Below, in pieces: positions 43,394 to 52,559 of a DNA stretch of 64,000 nt; within the stretch, counting starts at the first letter, position 1; each line of letters opens with the position of its first letter. The translations under genes were made by a program, and so were the position numbers. The DNA is from Actinomycetes bacterium (GTDB taxonomy: Bacteria > Actinomycetota > Acidimicrobiia > Acidimicrobiales > Ilumatobacteraceae): positions 62,001 to 126,000 of the forward strand of contig JANXUF010000050.1 of the NCBI GenBank assembly GCA_025356335.1. The letters run 5' to 3'. Below the pieces are notes generated by a model. The model was not told where the DNA came from, did no database searches, and saw nothing but the letters and a program-made list of their open reading frames with translations.

Positions 43394-44502
43394 GCGATCC
43401 GAAAGTCGCCGTCAACCTGCTGTGGTGCGTCCCAGGACAGGTCGGAGGTTCGGAGGAGTACCTCGCAAGGCAGCTGATCGGACTGGGCGAAGCGCATGCG
43501 CCGTTCACCGTCGACGTCTTCGTTCCACGGGGGTACGGACGCGCCCATCCGGAGATCGGGCGGCGGTTTCGTGTCGTCGAGGCACCGGACACCGGGACGA
43601 GGCGATCTCGCCGCGTCGCCCTCGAATCGTCGTGGCTCGTACGCCAGAGCCGCGGTGCTGACGTGGTGCATCACGGTGGCGGCACCGTGCCGACGGTCAG
43701 CCGGCGACCGATCGTGTTGACGATCCACGACCTGCAGTACCGCTCCTATCCGCAGTACATGCATCCGCTCAAACTGCGCTACCTGTCCCGTCAGGTTCCA
43801 ACAGCGGTCAAGCGGGCGAAGGTCATTGCAGTGCCGTCGGAGTACGTGAGAACCTCCGTCTGCGAAGCATTCCACCTCGACCGCGACGACGTCGTCGTGG
43901 TACCTCACGGCCTCGAGCCGGGCCTCGGAATCAACGCCACACCGGAGGGGGAACTGCGAGCGCGGTTCGGGCTCTCCGCCAAGCGGGTACTCGTCTTCCC
44001 GGCGTCGACGTATCCCCACAAGCGCCACGACTTCCTGTTGGAACTGATGGCTCGGCACTGGACCGATCCTGATCTGCGACTCGTGTTGCTCGGGGGCAAA
44101 GGCCTCGCAGACGCGCAGGTTGCCGCGCAGATCATCGCCTTGCGCCTGGGTGACCGGGTCATCCGGCCTGGCCGGGTCAGTGCCGCCGATCGCGACGGCT
44201 TGATCATGCTCGCCGACGCCCTGGTGTTCCCCAGCGAATACGAGGGTTTCGGAGCACCGCTCATCGAAGCGATGGCCCTCGGAACGCCGGTTGTCGCCAG
44301 CGACCGCACCTGCATCCCGGAGGTCGTCGGCGCCGCCGGCCTGATCCTGCCGCTCGACATCGAGGCATGGATCGACGTGCCGGATCAGGTGATCGAGCGC
44401 GGTCCCGAACTGATTGCGGCTGGACGCCTGCGGGCGGAGGATTTCACCGCCAGAGCCTCCGGCGAAGCGCTCTCGAAGGCATATACGCAGGCAAGATCCT
44501 GA
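43390..44502 (+). CDS. GT4 glycosyltransferase (second)
   Basis: A 370-residue GT-B enzyme translationally coupled to the preceding one by a four-base overlap. LLWCVPGQVGGSEEYLARQL is the N-terminal glycine-rich loop; VVHHGGGTVPTVSRRPIVLTIHDLQYRSYP follows; the donor domain has RVLVFPASTYPHKRHDFLLELM and FPSEYEGFGAPLIEAMALGTPVVAS. It probably extends the same glycan as its neighbour. Confidence 0.88.
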   Translation: MSDPKVAVNLLWCVPGQVGGSEEYLARQLIGLGEAHAPFTVDVFVPRGYGRAHPEIGRRFRVVEAPDTGTRRSRRVALESSWLVRQSRGADVVHHGGGTVPTVSRRPIVLTIHDLQYRSYPQYMHPLKLRYLSRQVPTAVKRAKVIAVPSEYVRTSVCEAFHLDRDDVVVVPHGLEPGLGINATPEGELRARFGLSAKRVLVFPASTYPHKRHDFLLELMARHWTDPDLRLVLLGGKGLADAQVAAQIIALRLGDRVIRPGRVSAADRDGLIMLADALVFPSEYEGFGAPLIEAMALGTPVVASDRTCIPEVVGAAGLILPLDIEAWIDVPDQVIERGPELIAAGRLRAEDFTARASGEALSKAYTQARS

Positions 44503-44527
44503 AATCGGCGGCACACTAGGCGCCGCC

Positions 44528-45787
44528 ATGTGTCCGATGAAGCAGCCTCCGACGAAGCAGCCTCCGATGAAGCTTGCCGTCGTCTGCCCGCACTTTGCCC
44601 CGGACAGCGCTCCGACCGGCGTCGTCATCACCCGCATCGTCGAGGAACTCGCAGCTCGGGGCCACGAACTTCATGTCGTCACGGCGTTGCCGTGGTATCG
44701 CCATCACCGGATCGAGCCCGGTTGGGAGGGCAGGCTCGTTCGGAAGGAGACGACGGAGTGGGGAACCATCAGACGCATTCACCCGTTTCCAGGACCGGAC
44801 AAGCGCAGCCTGCCGAGGCGAGCCGTTGGTTTCGCCGGTTTCAGCGCCCTCGCCGGCCTCACTGGACTTCGCGGTGGCCGCGTCGACGGTGTGCTGGCGA
44901 TGTCCCCGCCGCTGACGATGGGTTTGACAGGGTGGGGCATTCACCTCGCCCGCAGGGGCCCGCTGGTGTTCAACATCCAGGACGTATTTCCGGACGCGGC
45001 GATCGAGGCGGGTGCGATCACCAACCGTCACATCATCCGTGTCAGTACATGGCTCGAGCGGCTCAGCTACCGCCGATCGGCGGCGGTCACGGTGCTGTCG
45101 GACGACCTCAAGGACAACGTCGTCGCCAAGTTGCCGGCTGATCAACGCCACAAGGTGCGGGTGATCCCGAACTTCGTCGACACGCAGGCGATCCGACCGG
45201 GCGACAGGATGACCCCGTACCGCACGGAACTCGGCATCGGCGACGAACCGGTAGTGCTGTATGCCGGCAATGTCGGTTTCTCGCAGTCGCTCGACCTCGT
45301 GCTCGCGGCGGCGCGTCATCGACCTGATGTGACGTTCCTGATCAACGGCGGTGGCTCGGCGAGGATCGCCCTCCAACAGCAGGCGGCCGATCTGGCAAAC
45401 GTCCGTTTCGGCGACTACCAACCGGCAGAACGGCTGTCGGAGGTGCTGGCAACCGGTGATATCCATCTCGTCCCGCTCAAGCGCGGGCTGGCGCGTTCGA
45501 GCGTGCCGTCCAAGACCTACTCGATCCTCGCTGCCGGCCGACCGGTGCTTGCGAGTATCGACGAGGGCACCGAAGTCGCCAACGTCGTCGAGTCGGCGGG
45601 TGCCGGACTGTCCGTTGCACCGGATGACCCGGCAGCGTTCGTCGCTGCACTCGACCGCTTGCTGGCGATGCCGGACCGCTGTGCCGTGATGGGTGCCGCC
45701 GGTCGGTCGTGGGTCGAGCAGTGGGCCTCCCCGGCTGCCGTTGCGGCCGCCTACGAGGCGCTGTTCGTCGAACTGCTGAACAGGTGA
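44528..45787 (+). CDS. GT4 glycosyltransferase, WbuB/WcaI-like (third)
   Basis: A 419-residue GT-B enzyme. The family start is normally near MKLAVVCPHFAPDSAPTG, which here begins at 44567; ATG 44528 adds thirteen residues that consist of a KQPPT/MKQPP repeat. Either start is possible. Donor-domain motifs are VVLYAGNVGFSQSLDLVLAAARH and SVPSKTYSILAAGRPVLASID, the pattern of WbuB-like N-acetylfucosaminyl- or related sugar transferases. LVFNIQDVFPDAAIEAG is also typical. It starts 25 bases after the second GT4. Confidence 0.87.
   Translation: MCPMKQPPTKQPPMKLAVVCPHFAPDSAPTGVVITRIVEELAARGHELHVVTALPWYRHHRIEPGWEGRLVRKETTEWGTIRRIHPFPGPDKRSLPRRAVGFAGFSALAGLTGLRGGRVDGVLAMSPPLTMGLTGWGIHLARRGPLVFNIQDVFPDAAIEAGAITNRHIIRVSTWLERLSYRRSAAVTVLSDDLKDNVVAKLPADQRHKVRVIPNFVDTQAIRPGDRMTPYRTELGIGDEPVVLYAGNVGFSQSLDLVLAAARHRPDVTFLINGGGSARIALQQQAADLANVRFGDYQPAERLSEVLATGDIHLVPLKRGLARSSVPSKTYSILAAGRPVLASIDEGTEVANVVESAGAGLSVAPDDPAAFVAALDRLLAMPDRCAVMGAAGRSWVEQWASPAAVAAAYEALFVELLNR
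44534..44578 (+). repeat. 15-bp tandem repeat at the start of the third GT4 gene
   Basis: Units CCGATGAAGCAGCCT, CCGACGAAGCAGCCT and CCGATGAAGCTTGCC. The repeat creates several in-frame ATG codons (44528, 44537, 44567), so it seems to have duplicated the original start region. Confidence 0.75.
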
Positions 45788-45837
45788 CCGGCGACCGAAG
45801 GACGGACGGCCTGAATTGCCAGTAGCCTCGCACCCTC

Positions 45838-46707
45838 GTGGGTAAAGCATCGTCTGCGAAGAGAATCGCACGAATGGCCGAAAAGGGCCGGGGCAAGAGG
45901 ATCCGTTTTCAGGGCGGCACCCTCTTTCCGGTCATGATGGTCGTCATCGTCGCCATCGGGCTCGGTCTGGTGGGCTATGCCAGGGCCACAGCAGGTGACC
46001 AGGCGCAAGGTGCCAGGGCCAATGCCAACTGGCATATCGCCTTCGGGATCTACCACTGCACTGCCTATGTCGATCCGATCAAGGCGCTGGCGACCGCACC
46101 GACGAACGGAGTCACGACCCAGGGCGACGGAGTCATCTACTACGACCCGACGGATTCTTCGGTCAGCGGTGGCAAGGCCAACCTCAGCGTGTACCTCGCC
46201 AACTACGCCGTCGTTGCCGGTTCCTCGACGCTGACGACCTCCAGCGCCGACGGCAGCTTGGCACTCGACGCGTCGAAGGACAAGTGCAACAACAAGTCCG
46301 CCGAACTGCGCACATACGTCTGGAAGGACGCCACCAAGCCCGGGGATTTCAGCGTCGTCAACAGTGGCAACCGTTCCGACGTCCGTATCACCAACGACAA
46401 CATGGCGATCGGTGTCTTCTTCGTCGATCCGACGTCTGACGCCGCCAAGAACCCGCCGCAACCTCCCAGCGTCGCAAAACTGGCAGCGTTGAACGGCACC
46501 GCGACGACATCGTCGACCGTTGCCGGCACCGCCACGACCACCGCCGGAACGACCATTGGCACCACCGCCGGGACGACCGTCGGCAGCGTCGCAACGACAG
46601 GTTCCTCCGCCACGACCGGTGTAGCCACTACCGCGGCGGCGAGCGCCACCACCGGAGCGAGTGCCACCACAGCCGCGCCTGCAGTGACTGCAACAACGGC
46701 GGGATAG
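45838..46707 (+). CDS. Membrane-anchored extracellular protein with Thr/Ala-rich tail
   Basis: A 289-residue protein of unknown family. A basic N terminus (GKASSAKRIARMAEKGRGKR) is followed by one helix (LFPVMMVVIVAIGLGLVGYARA), so it is a type II membrane protein. The outer domain has two cysteines (YHCTAYV and KDKCNNKS) that may pair. From about residue 215 onward the chain is a Thr/Ala/Ser/Gly repeat-like tail with no charge, resembling glycosylated wall-spanning linkers. It abuts the nucleotidyltransferase gene with no gap (stop TAG then ATG), so it is in the glycan operon. GTG start with TAGCCT nine bases upstream. Confidence 0.72.
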   Translation: MGKASSAKRIARMAEKGRGKRIRFQGGTLFPVMMVVIVAIGLGLVGYARATAGDQAQGARANANWHIAFGIYHCTAYVDPIKALATAPTNGVTTQGDGVIYYDPTDSSVSGGKANLSVYLANYAVVAGSSTLTTSSADGSLALDASKDKCNNKSAELRTYVWKDATKPGDFSVVNSGNRSDVRITNDNMAIGVFFVDPTSDAAKNPPQPPSVAKLAALNGTATTSSTVAGTATTTAGTTIGTTAGTTVGSVATTGSSATTGVATTAAASATTGASATTAAPAVTATTAG

Positions 46708-47691
46708 ATGCGTGCCGTCGTGCTCGTCGGCGGATTCGGCACCCGCCTGAGGCCGCTGACCAGTGCCACGCCCAAGCCAATGCTGCACGTCGGCAATCGG
46801 CCGATCATCGAACACCTCGTCGCCGGACTCGCCCGAGGCGGCGTGACCGAAGTCGTCCTCGCCCTCGGCTTCCGGCCGGAGCCGTTCATGGAGGCCTTCC
46901 CCGACAGCATCTGTGCCGGAATCCCGCTGCTCTACGCCGTCGAACCAGAGCCGCTGGACACCGCCGGCGCCGTGCGTTTCGCCGCCGAGTTCGCAGGAAT
47001 CGACGACACCTTCGTGGTCGCCAATGGCGACGTGCTGACCGACCTCGACGTTGCCGGACTCGTTGTCGCCCATCGTTCGAACGGGGCAGAGGCAACGATC
47101 CACGTCTATCCGGTCGACGACCCGAGCGCTTTCGGCGTCGTCGAATTCGACGACAGTGGCCGGGTGTTGCGGTTCGTCGAGAAACCCCGACCTGGCGAGT
47201 CCACCTCGAACATGATCAATGCCGGCACCTATGTGCTCGAAGCGTCGGTACTGGACCGTATCCCGAGCGGCCGAAAGGTCTCGATCGAGCGGGAGACGTT
47301 TCCGGCGCTGGTGGCAGAAGGTCGCCTGTACGCCTACCCGGAAGTCGTCTACTGGCTCGATACCGGTCGCCCTGAGCAATATTTGCAGGCCAACCTCGAT
47401 CTGCTCGACGGTCTGCGGGCCAATCCGCTCCCCGGTGCCCACAACGACGCTGCCAAGCGCTTCAGGCGATCGGTCGTCGCCGATGACGCCATCGTCCACG
47501 ACAGCGCGTCGGTCATCGATTCAGTCGTCCTCGCCGGTGCTGACGTCGGCGCCGGCGCCACGTTGCTGCGGGCGATCGTCGCTGGAAAAGTCGGCGCCGG
47601 AGCGACGGTCTGCGACGCCGTCATCGGTGCTGACGGTGTGCTTGTCGACGGCGGCGAACTGCTCAGCGGTCGCCTTCCGGCAGTGGACTGA
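46708..47691 (+). CDS. Sugar-nucleotide pyrophosphorylase (mannose-1-phosphate guanylyltransferase-like)
   Basis: A 327-residue NTP transferase. VLVGGFGTRLRPLTSATPKPMLHVGNRP is the nucleotide signature; VANGDVLTDLDV has the metal Asp, and FVEKPRPGESTSNMINAGTYV and SIERETFPALVAEGRLYAY match eukaryotic-type GMPP and mycobacterial ManC (Rv3264c-like) proteins. Hexapeptide turns end the protein. GDP-mannose is the likely product, feeding the GDP-mannose dehydratase at 55566. It starts immediately after the preceding stop codon. Confidence 0.87.
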   Translation: MRAVVLVGGFGTRLRPLTSATPKPMLHVGNRPIIEHLVAGLARGGVTEVVLALGFRPEPFMEAFPDSICAGIPLLYAVEPEPLDTAGAVRFAAEFAGIDDTFVVANGDVLTDLDVAGLVVAHRSNGAEATIHVYPVDDPSAFGVVEFDDSGRVLRFVEKPRPGESTSNMINAGTYVLEASVLDRIPSGRKVSIERETFPALVAEGRLYAYPEVVYWLDTGRPEQYLQANLDLLDGLRANPLPGAHNDAAKRFRRSVVADDAIVHDSASVIDSVVLAGADVGAGATLLRAIVAGKVGAGATVCDAVIGADGVLVDGGELLSGRLPAVD

Positions 47692-47696
47692 CACCG

Positions 47697-48587
47697 ATGC
47701 CGCCGCCGGTGCTCGTTACCGGAGGGGCCGGTTTCATCGGCTCTGCACTCGTCGACCGGCTACTCGCCGAAGGCCGCCACGTCGACGTCGTCGACAATTT
47801 TTCGACTGGCTCGCTCGCCAATCTGGCGACGGCGCGTTCGACCGCCGCCGCCGGCGCACTGAAGATCCACCAACTGGACGTTCGCGCCGAGGAGATGGAC
47901 GAGTTGCTCGCCAGGCGCGAACCGTCGATCGTCTACCACCTGGCAGTTCTGGCACCGGGGCAGGGGATCGTCCAGGCCGCCGAGTCGGTGGCCGGAACCG
48001 TCAACCTGCTCGAGGCAGCGCGCCGCAACGGTGTCGCCAAGGTCGTCGTGGCACTGCCGGCCGTGTCGCTCTACGGCGACGTGCCACCGCGGGAATTGCC
48101 GGTCAAGGAGGGACGGACCTTCGAAACGACGGCGCTCGACAGTGTGCTCGCACGCGCGGTGTGCGATCTCCTGGCGGTGTACCGCTCCGAGCACCAGTTG
48201 GAGTACTCGGCGTTGGCGCTGACGAACGTCTATGGCCCCCGCCAGCGCGAGACGGGCGGTGTCATTGCCTCCTTCAGGGCGTCGGCGCAGCGTGGTGATG
48301 CCGTCGACCTGCATGGTGATGGGCGTCAGACACGCGACTTCCTGTTCATCGACGACGCTGTCGATGCGCTGGTGCGCGCAGGTCCGAAGGGCGGCGGGCT
48401 GCTCATCAACATCGGCACCGGGACGCAGACGTCGATCCGCGATCTTGCAGAGCGACTCGGTGTGGAGACCAAGCTGTCGATCAAGCCGGCAGGTCCTGCG
48501 CGTTTCGCAGTATCGAGCGTCAGGGCACGAATCCACCTGCAGTGGGAATCATGGACGACCCTCGAAGACGGCCTGTCGCAACTCTGA
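47697..48587 (+). CDS. NAD-dependent epimerase-like protein lacking the catalytic Tyr-Lys pair
   Basis: A 296-residue extended SDR related to UDP-glucose 4-epimerases. TGGAGFIGSALVDRLLAEGRHVDVVDNFSTGS binds NAD, and LALTNVYGPRQRETGGVIASF and TRDFLFIDDAVDALVRA are normal. But where epimerases have the SS-x-YG and YxxxK residues, this protein reads VVVALPAVSLYGDV and ETTALDSVLARAVCDLL: both the Ser/Thr pair and the Tyr-Lys pair are missing. It may be inactive, a binding subunit, or use other chemistry. It follows the nucleotidyltransferase by five bases. Confidence 0.82.
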   Translation: MPPPVLVTGGAGFIGSALVDRLLAEGRHVDVVDNFSTGSLANLATARSTAAAGALKIHQLDVRAEEMDELLARREPSIVYHLAVLAPGQGIVQAAESVAGTVNLLEAARRNGVAKVVVALPAVSLYGDVPPRELPVKEGRTFETTALDSVLARAVCDLLAVYRSEHQLEYSALALTNVYGPRQRETGGVIASFRASAQRGDAVDLHGDGRQTRDFLFIDDAVDALVRAGPKGGGLLINIGTGTQTSIRDLAERLGVETKLSIKPAGPARFAVSSVRARIHLQWESWTTLEDGLSQL

Positions 48588-48622
48588 CGTCGACGCCAGA
48601 AGCGGAGCAGACGACGGACCCG

Positions 48623-48628
48623 TAGCAT
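48623..48628 (+). promoter_or_regulatory. -10 element (TAGCAT) of the helicase-partner operon
   Basis: TAGCAT ends seven bases before ATG 48636, suggesting leaderless transcription of the two-gene helicase operon. Confidence 0.45.
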
Positions 48629-48635
48629 CGATCCG

Positions 48636-50798
48636 ATGTCGAGCCAGAAGCCAACGCCGAGCAGACTGGCGGTGTTGCGGACATTGGACCTCGATCGACT
48701 CGTCGCCTGTATCAGCGCTCAACCGACGGTGGCGGCGATGTTGTTCAAACCGGTGCCTGCCGGCAATCGACGCGGAGAGGTGTCGCTCCAGGCCGAACTC
48801 GAGTTCGCGAGGACGCAACATCCGCCTGCGGAAGCCGCCACGTCTCCGCCGTTTCCACAGTTCGACCTGCTGTCGCTGGCGACGATCTTCGACGGCGGTC
48901 AGGCGGTCACCGCCAATCTCGCAGGGCTGAGCGACCATCAGGTCCGCGCGCTCGACGTCGCGCACTTCTTCGGTGGTTCGGCAACGCGCGCCCAACTCGA
49001 CGCCGAACCGCACGGATTGGCAGCAGCGGCGATGGACGAACTGCTGGACTCGCTGGTCGTGCGCCTCCTCGTCCAGCGGGTCGGGGACGGGATCGAGCTG
49101 CTCGGGGGGATCGCCGAGCGCCTGCAACTGCCGCTGCCGTCGCTGGCGTCCAGCGCCAGGCTCGACCTGCTGACACACGAGCAGTTGGCCGGCATCTTGC
49201 GCTCGGCCGAGCAGCCGGTGCCGGCGAAGAAGGTCGAACGGACACAAGCCGTGGTTCAACTCTGCAACGATGTCTCCGCGCTGCGCAAGGTCGTGAGCGC
49301 CTTGCGGCCGGCCTCCCGAGCGCTGTTCATGCGCTTCGTCGACCACGGTGGTCCCGTACAGCTCAGCGAATACGGCATCGATCTGTGGAGTCGTTCGTAT
49401 TCACGGATGACCTCCGGCGGAGCGTACGAAACGTACATCGATTTGCGCAACAGCGGACTGGTCATCGACGACCAAGGCGGACGCGCAGCCATATGGATGG
49501 AGTTGTTCCACGCGGCGACGAACTCGGTGTTCGCCCGATGGCCGGTCGCCATCGAATTGTCGCCGGAGCCGATCCGGGAAGTGATCATCTCCCAGCCAAC
49601 GGCTGCGACGGCGATCGATGCGCTGCTGCGCGTCATCGAGGCCGAGCCGATCCCGGCATTGAAGACGGGAGGCATCGGGATCTCGACGATCCGCGGGCTC
49701 GCCAAGCGACTGTCGATTCCGGTCGGACGCATCACGCTGCTGCTCGGGTTGCTCAGAGCTGCCCATGTCGTCGTCCCGAAGTCCGAACTCGTCGGTACCG
49801 GCAGGCGCGCAGAGTATGTCGTCCATTTCCATGTCGACCAGAAGCAGGCGGCTGTGATGCTGTCGCTCGACAGCGTGAGTGCGTGGGGCAAGATCGTCGA
49901 TGCCTGGCTCGACGGTGGCGAACTCGTCGGAGCCGTCTGGCATGCGGAGTACGAAGTCAAGATCGGCCGTCGCGAGATCATCGCCGACCTCCTCTCGCTG
50001 CCGGTCGGCAGCGGTGTCGATGCCGATCGATTTGCGAGGTGGGCAGCGTTTCGCCACCAGGTCTGTTTCGGCAATCGATTCGACGACATCGTGGACGAGC
50101 TGCGTTCGCTCGAACTCGTGCCGGCACAGGGCCCGGTGGGGTTGACGAGCCTGGCGCGTTCGCTGCTCACCGACCCGGCTGCAGCGGCCGCGGCGCTGCC
50201 TGCTCCGGTTTCGACATTCGTCGTCCAACCCGACCACACGGTGATCGCCGACGGATCGCTCGACGTGGCGATCCGCGCCGAACTCGAACGGATGGCGACG
50301 CTCGTGTCGAGCGGCGGTGCGCTGGTCTACCGCCTCGACGTCAAGAGGATCGCCAACGAATTGTCGACCGGAACGACAGGCAGTGCGCTCGTCGCGTTCC
50401 TCACCGAGCATGCCTCGGTGCCCGTCCCGCACGCCGTCCACACGCTGATAGCCGATGCCGAACGCCAGCGCGGCGGGCTGACGGTCACGGCGGCGGCCAC
50501 GGTGTTGACCGCCGACAATCCCGTGGTGCTGGCACACGCTGTGGCCGTGAAGGCAGCAAAACTGCGGTTCGTCACGCCGACGGTTGCGGTTTCGGACCTC
50601 AAGCCTGCAGCCGTCGCCAACGCTTTGCGAGCGAAGCAGCTTGCTCCGTCGATGGGCGGAGCGGGACCGCCACACGGCGCTCGCACCGATGCCGTCGCTG
50701 GACCGAAACGCACTGTGCCGCCGTCGCCCACCGCGCTGACCGTGGTCCATCCCGACGCCGAAGCGATCAGGCGGAAGTTGCAGGGCGCCCGTGGCTGA
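48636..50798 (+). CDS. Helicase-associated protein (partner of XPB, Rv0862c-like)
   Basis: A 720-residue protein of the actinobacterial family encoded beside XPB helicases. It has a series of winged-helix-like regions (RALDVAHFFGGSATRAQLDAEP, and SALRPASRALFMRFVDHGGPVQLSEYG) and a C-terminal segment with PVSTFVVQPDHTVIADGSLDVAIRAELERMA, the conserved Helicase_C_3-type region. It carries no ATPase motif. A role in DNA repair with XPB is inferred from conserved pairing. Its last eight bases overlap the helicase gene. Confidence 0.85.
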   Translation: MSSQKPTPSRLAVLRTLDLDRLVACISAQPTVAAMLFKPVPAGNRRGEVSLQAELEFARTQHPPAEAATSPPFPQFDLLSLATIFDGGQAVTANLAGLSDHQVRALDVAHFFGGSATRAQLDAEPHGLAAAAMDELLDSLVVRLLVQRVGDGIELLGGIAERLQLPLPSLASSARLDLLTHEQLAGILRSAEQPVPAKKVERTQAVVQLCNDVSALRKVVSALRPASRALFMRFVDHGGPVQLSEYGIDLWSRSYSRMTSGGAYETYIDLRNSGLVIDDQGGRAAIWMELFHAATNSVFARWPVAIELSPEPIREVIISQPTAATAIDALLRVIEAEPIPALKTGGIGISTIRGLAKRLSIPVGRITLLLGLLRAAHVVVPKSELVGTGRRAEYVVHFHVDQKQAAVMLSLDSVSAWGKIVDAWLDGGELVGAVWHAEYEVKIGRREIIADLLSLPVGSGVDADRFARWAAFRHQVCFGNRFDDIVDELRSLELVPAQGPVGLTSLARSLLTDPAAAAAALPAPVSTFVVQPDHTVIADGSLDVAIRAELERMATLVSSGGALVYRLDVKRIANELSTGTTGSALVAFLTEHASVPVPHAVHTLIADAERQRGGLTVTAAATVLTADNPVVLAHAVAVKAAKLRFVTPTVAVSDLKPAAVANALRAKQLAPSMGGAGPPHGARTDAVAGPKRTVPPSPTALTVVHPDAEAIRRKLQGARG

Positions 50799-52545
50799 CA
50801 TCGCTCAACCGCTCATCATCCAGAGCGATATGACGGTGCTGTTGGAGATCGCCAACCCGGCGGCCGCCGATGCCCGCTCGCGCCTCGCCGTGTTCGCCGA
50901 GTTGGAGAAGGCGCCAGAGCACATCCACACGTATCGCATCACCCCGCTGTCGTTGTGGAACGCGGCAGTCGCCGGTCATTCGGCCGGTGAGGTGGCGATG
51001 GGTCTCGACACGTTCGCCAAGTATCCCGTTCCCGCTGGCGTACTCGCCGAAATCCATGACCAGATGAGCCGCTACGGCCGCCTCCGTCTGGTGCGTGACT
51101 TCGACAGCGGCGGATTGGCGCTGGTCAGTCACGAGGTCGCACTGCTCGTCGAAGTCAGCCGCGACAAGCTCGTGGCAACGCTCCTGGGCGAACGCCTCGA
51201 CGGCAATCGCTGGGCAGTTCGTCTCGGCGATCGCGGTGCGTTGAAACAGGCGCTCCTGCATCTCGGCTGGCCGGTGGCCGACGAGGCCGGATATGTCGAG
51301 GGCGTCGCCCTGCCGCCGACGGAGTTGACCTGCGAACTGCGCGGCTACCAGGGAGATGCGGTGCAGGCATGGTGGCAGGAAGGTGTCGACGCGGCCGGCA
51401 ACGGCGTACTCGTACTGCCGTGCGGTGCCGGCAAGACAGTGATCGGCCTGGCGGCAATGGTCGCCGCCGGAGCGCAGACACTGATCATCGCCACCAACAT
51501 CACGGCCGCCCGCCAGTGGATTTCCGAGATCATCGCCAAGACGACGCTGACAGCCGATCAGATCGGTGAATACTCCGGCGATCGCAAGGAAATCCGTCCG
51601 GTCACCGTTGCGACCTATCAGGTATTGACGTGGTCACCGAAGCGCCGCGCCGACCGCGGTGACGGTGCCGGAGACGGTCCCGGAGACGGTCCCGGAGACG
51701 GTGACGGGGCAGCCAGGGCGCAGGGCGCCGACCTCCACGATTTGTATCCGCACCTCGGCCTCTTCGATCGTCAGGAGTGGGGCCTGATCATCTACGACGA
51801 GGTCCACCTGCTGCCGGCACCGGTGTTCAGGGCGACGGCGCGCATCCAGGCGATCCGCCGTCTCGGTCTGACGGCGACGCTCGTACGCGAGGACGGGAAA
51901 GAGGCTGACGTCTTCAGTCTCATCGGCCCAAAGCGATTCGACATCCCGTGGAAGGAACTCGAGCTCAACGGTTGGATCGCGCCGGCCGTCTGCCACGAGG
52001 TCCGCGTCGTGTTGTCGGAGGAGGCGCGGATGGAGTACGCGATGGCCAACCCGCAGGACCGCTACCGCCTCGCCGCTGCGACCTCGCGCAAGCGCAGCGT
52101 CGTGCGTCGTCTCGTCGAACGCCATGCCGGTGACCGCATCCTCGTGATCGGTCAATACGTCGAGCAACTGCGGTCGATCGCCGAGGACCTCGAAGCGCCA
52201 CTCGTCACCGGCCAGACGACGCAAAAGGTGCGCGAGGTCCGCTTCGATGACTTCCGTGAGGGTCGTATCCCGGTGCTGGTGGTGTCCAAGGTCGCCAACT
52301 TCTCGATCGATCTCCCAGAGGCCAACGTCGCCATCCAGGTCTCCGGGACCTTCGGCTCGCGACAGGAGGAGGCCCAGCGCCTCGGCCGCATCATGCGCCC
52401 GAAGGCCGGAGGCGGCCAGGCGAGCTTCTACACGATCGTCACGCGCGACACCGTCGACCAGACGTTCGCCATGAACCGCCAACGTTTCCTCGCCGAGCAG
52501 GGCTACGACTACCAGATCGACGACCCGGAAGACGACGCCGACTGA
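50791..52545 (+). CDS. XPB/Ssl2-type superfamily 2 DNA helicase
   Basis: A 584-residue 3'-5' helicase like mycobacterial XPB (Rv0861c). The N-terminal damage-recognition-like region begins QPLIIQSDMTVLLEIANP; Walker A is LPCGAGKT (residues 209-216), motif II is YDEVHLLP with DEVH at 336-339, TATLVREDGKE is motif III, and FGSRQEEAQRLGRIMRP is motif VI with the RED/ARG finger region. Between motifs Ia and II lies a GDGP-type repeat insert (about residues 288-310) that interrupts the usual link to YPHLGLFD. GTG start. It overlaps its partner gene by eight bases. Confidence 0.93.
   Translation: MADIAQPLIIQSDMTVLLEIANPAAADARSRLAVFAELEKAPEHIHTYRITPLSLWNAAVAGHSAGEVAMGLDTFAKYPVPAGVLAEIHDQMSRYGRLRLVRDFDSGGLALVSHEVALLVEVSRDKLVATLLGERLDGNRWAVRLGDRGALKQALLHLGWPVADEAGYVEGVALPPTELTCELRGYQGDAVQAWWQEGVDAAGNGVLVLPCGAGKTVIGLAAMVAAGAQTLIIATNITAARQWISEIIAKTTLTADQIGEYSGDRKEIRPVTVATYQVLTWSPKRRADRGDGAGDGPGDGPGDGDGAARAQGADLHDLYPHLGLFDRQEWGLIIYDEVHLLPAPVFRATARIQAIRRLGLTATLVREDGKEADVFSLIGPKRFDIPWKELELNGWIAPAVCHEVRVVLSEEARMEYAMANPQDRYRLAAATSRKRSVVRRLVERHAGDRILVIGQYVEQLRSIAEDLEAPLVTGQTTQKVREVRFDDFREGRIPVLVVSKVANFSIDLPEANVAIQVSGTFGSRQEEAQRLGRIMRPKAGGGQASFYTIVTRDTVDQTFAMNRQRFLAEQGYDYQIDDPEDDAD
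51670..51705 (+). repeat. In-frame 12-bp tandem repeat in the XPB helicase
   Basis: Three units: GGAGACGGTCCC twice and GGAGACGGTGAC, encoding GDGP, GDGP and GDGD, with an extra related GDGA unit just before. It adds an acidic flexible loop near the helicase core. Confidence 0.85.
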
Positions 52546-52559
52546 TCAGGAAGGGATCG

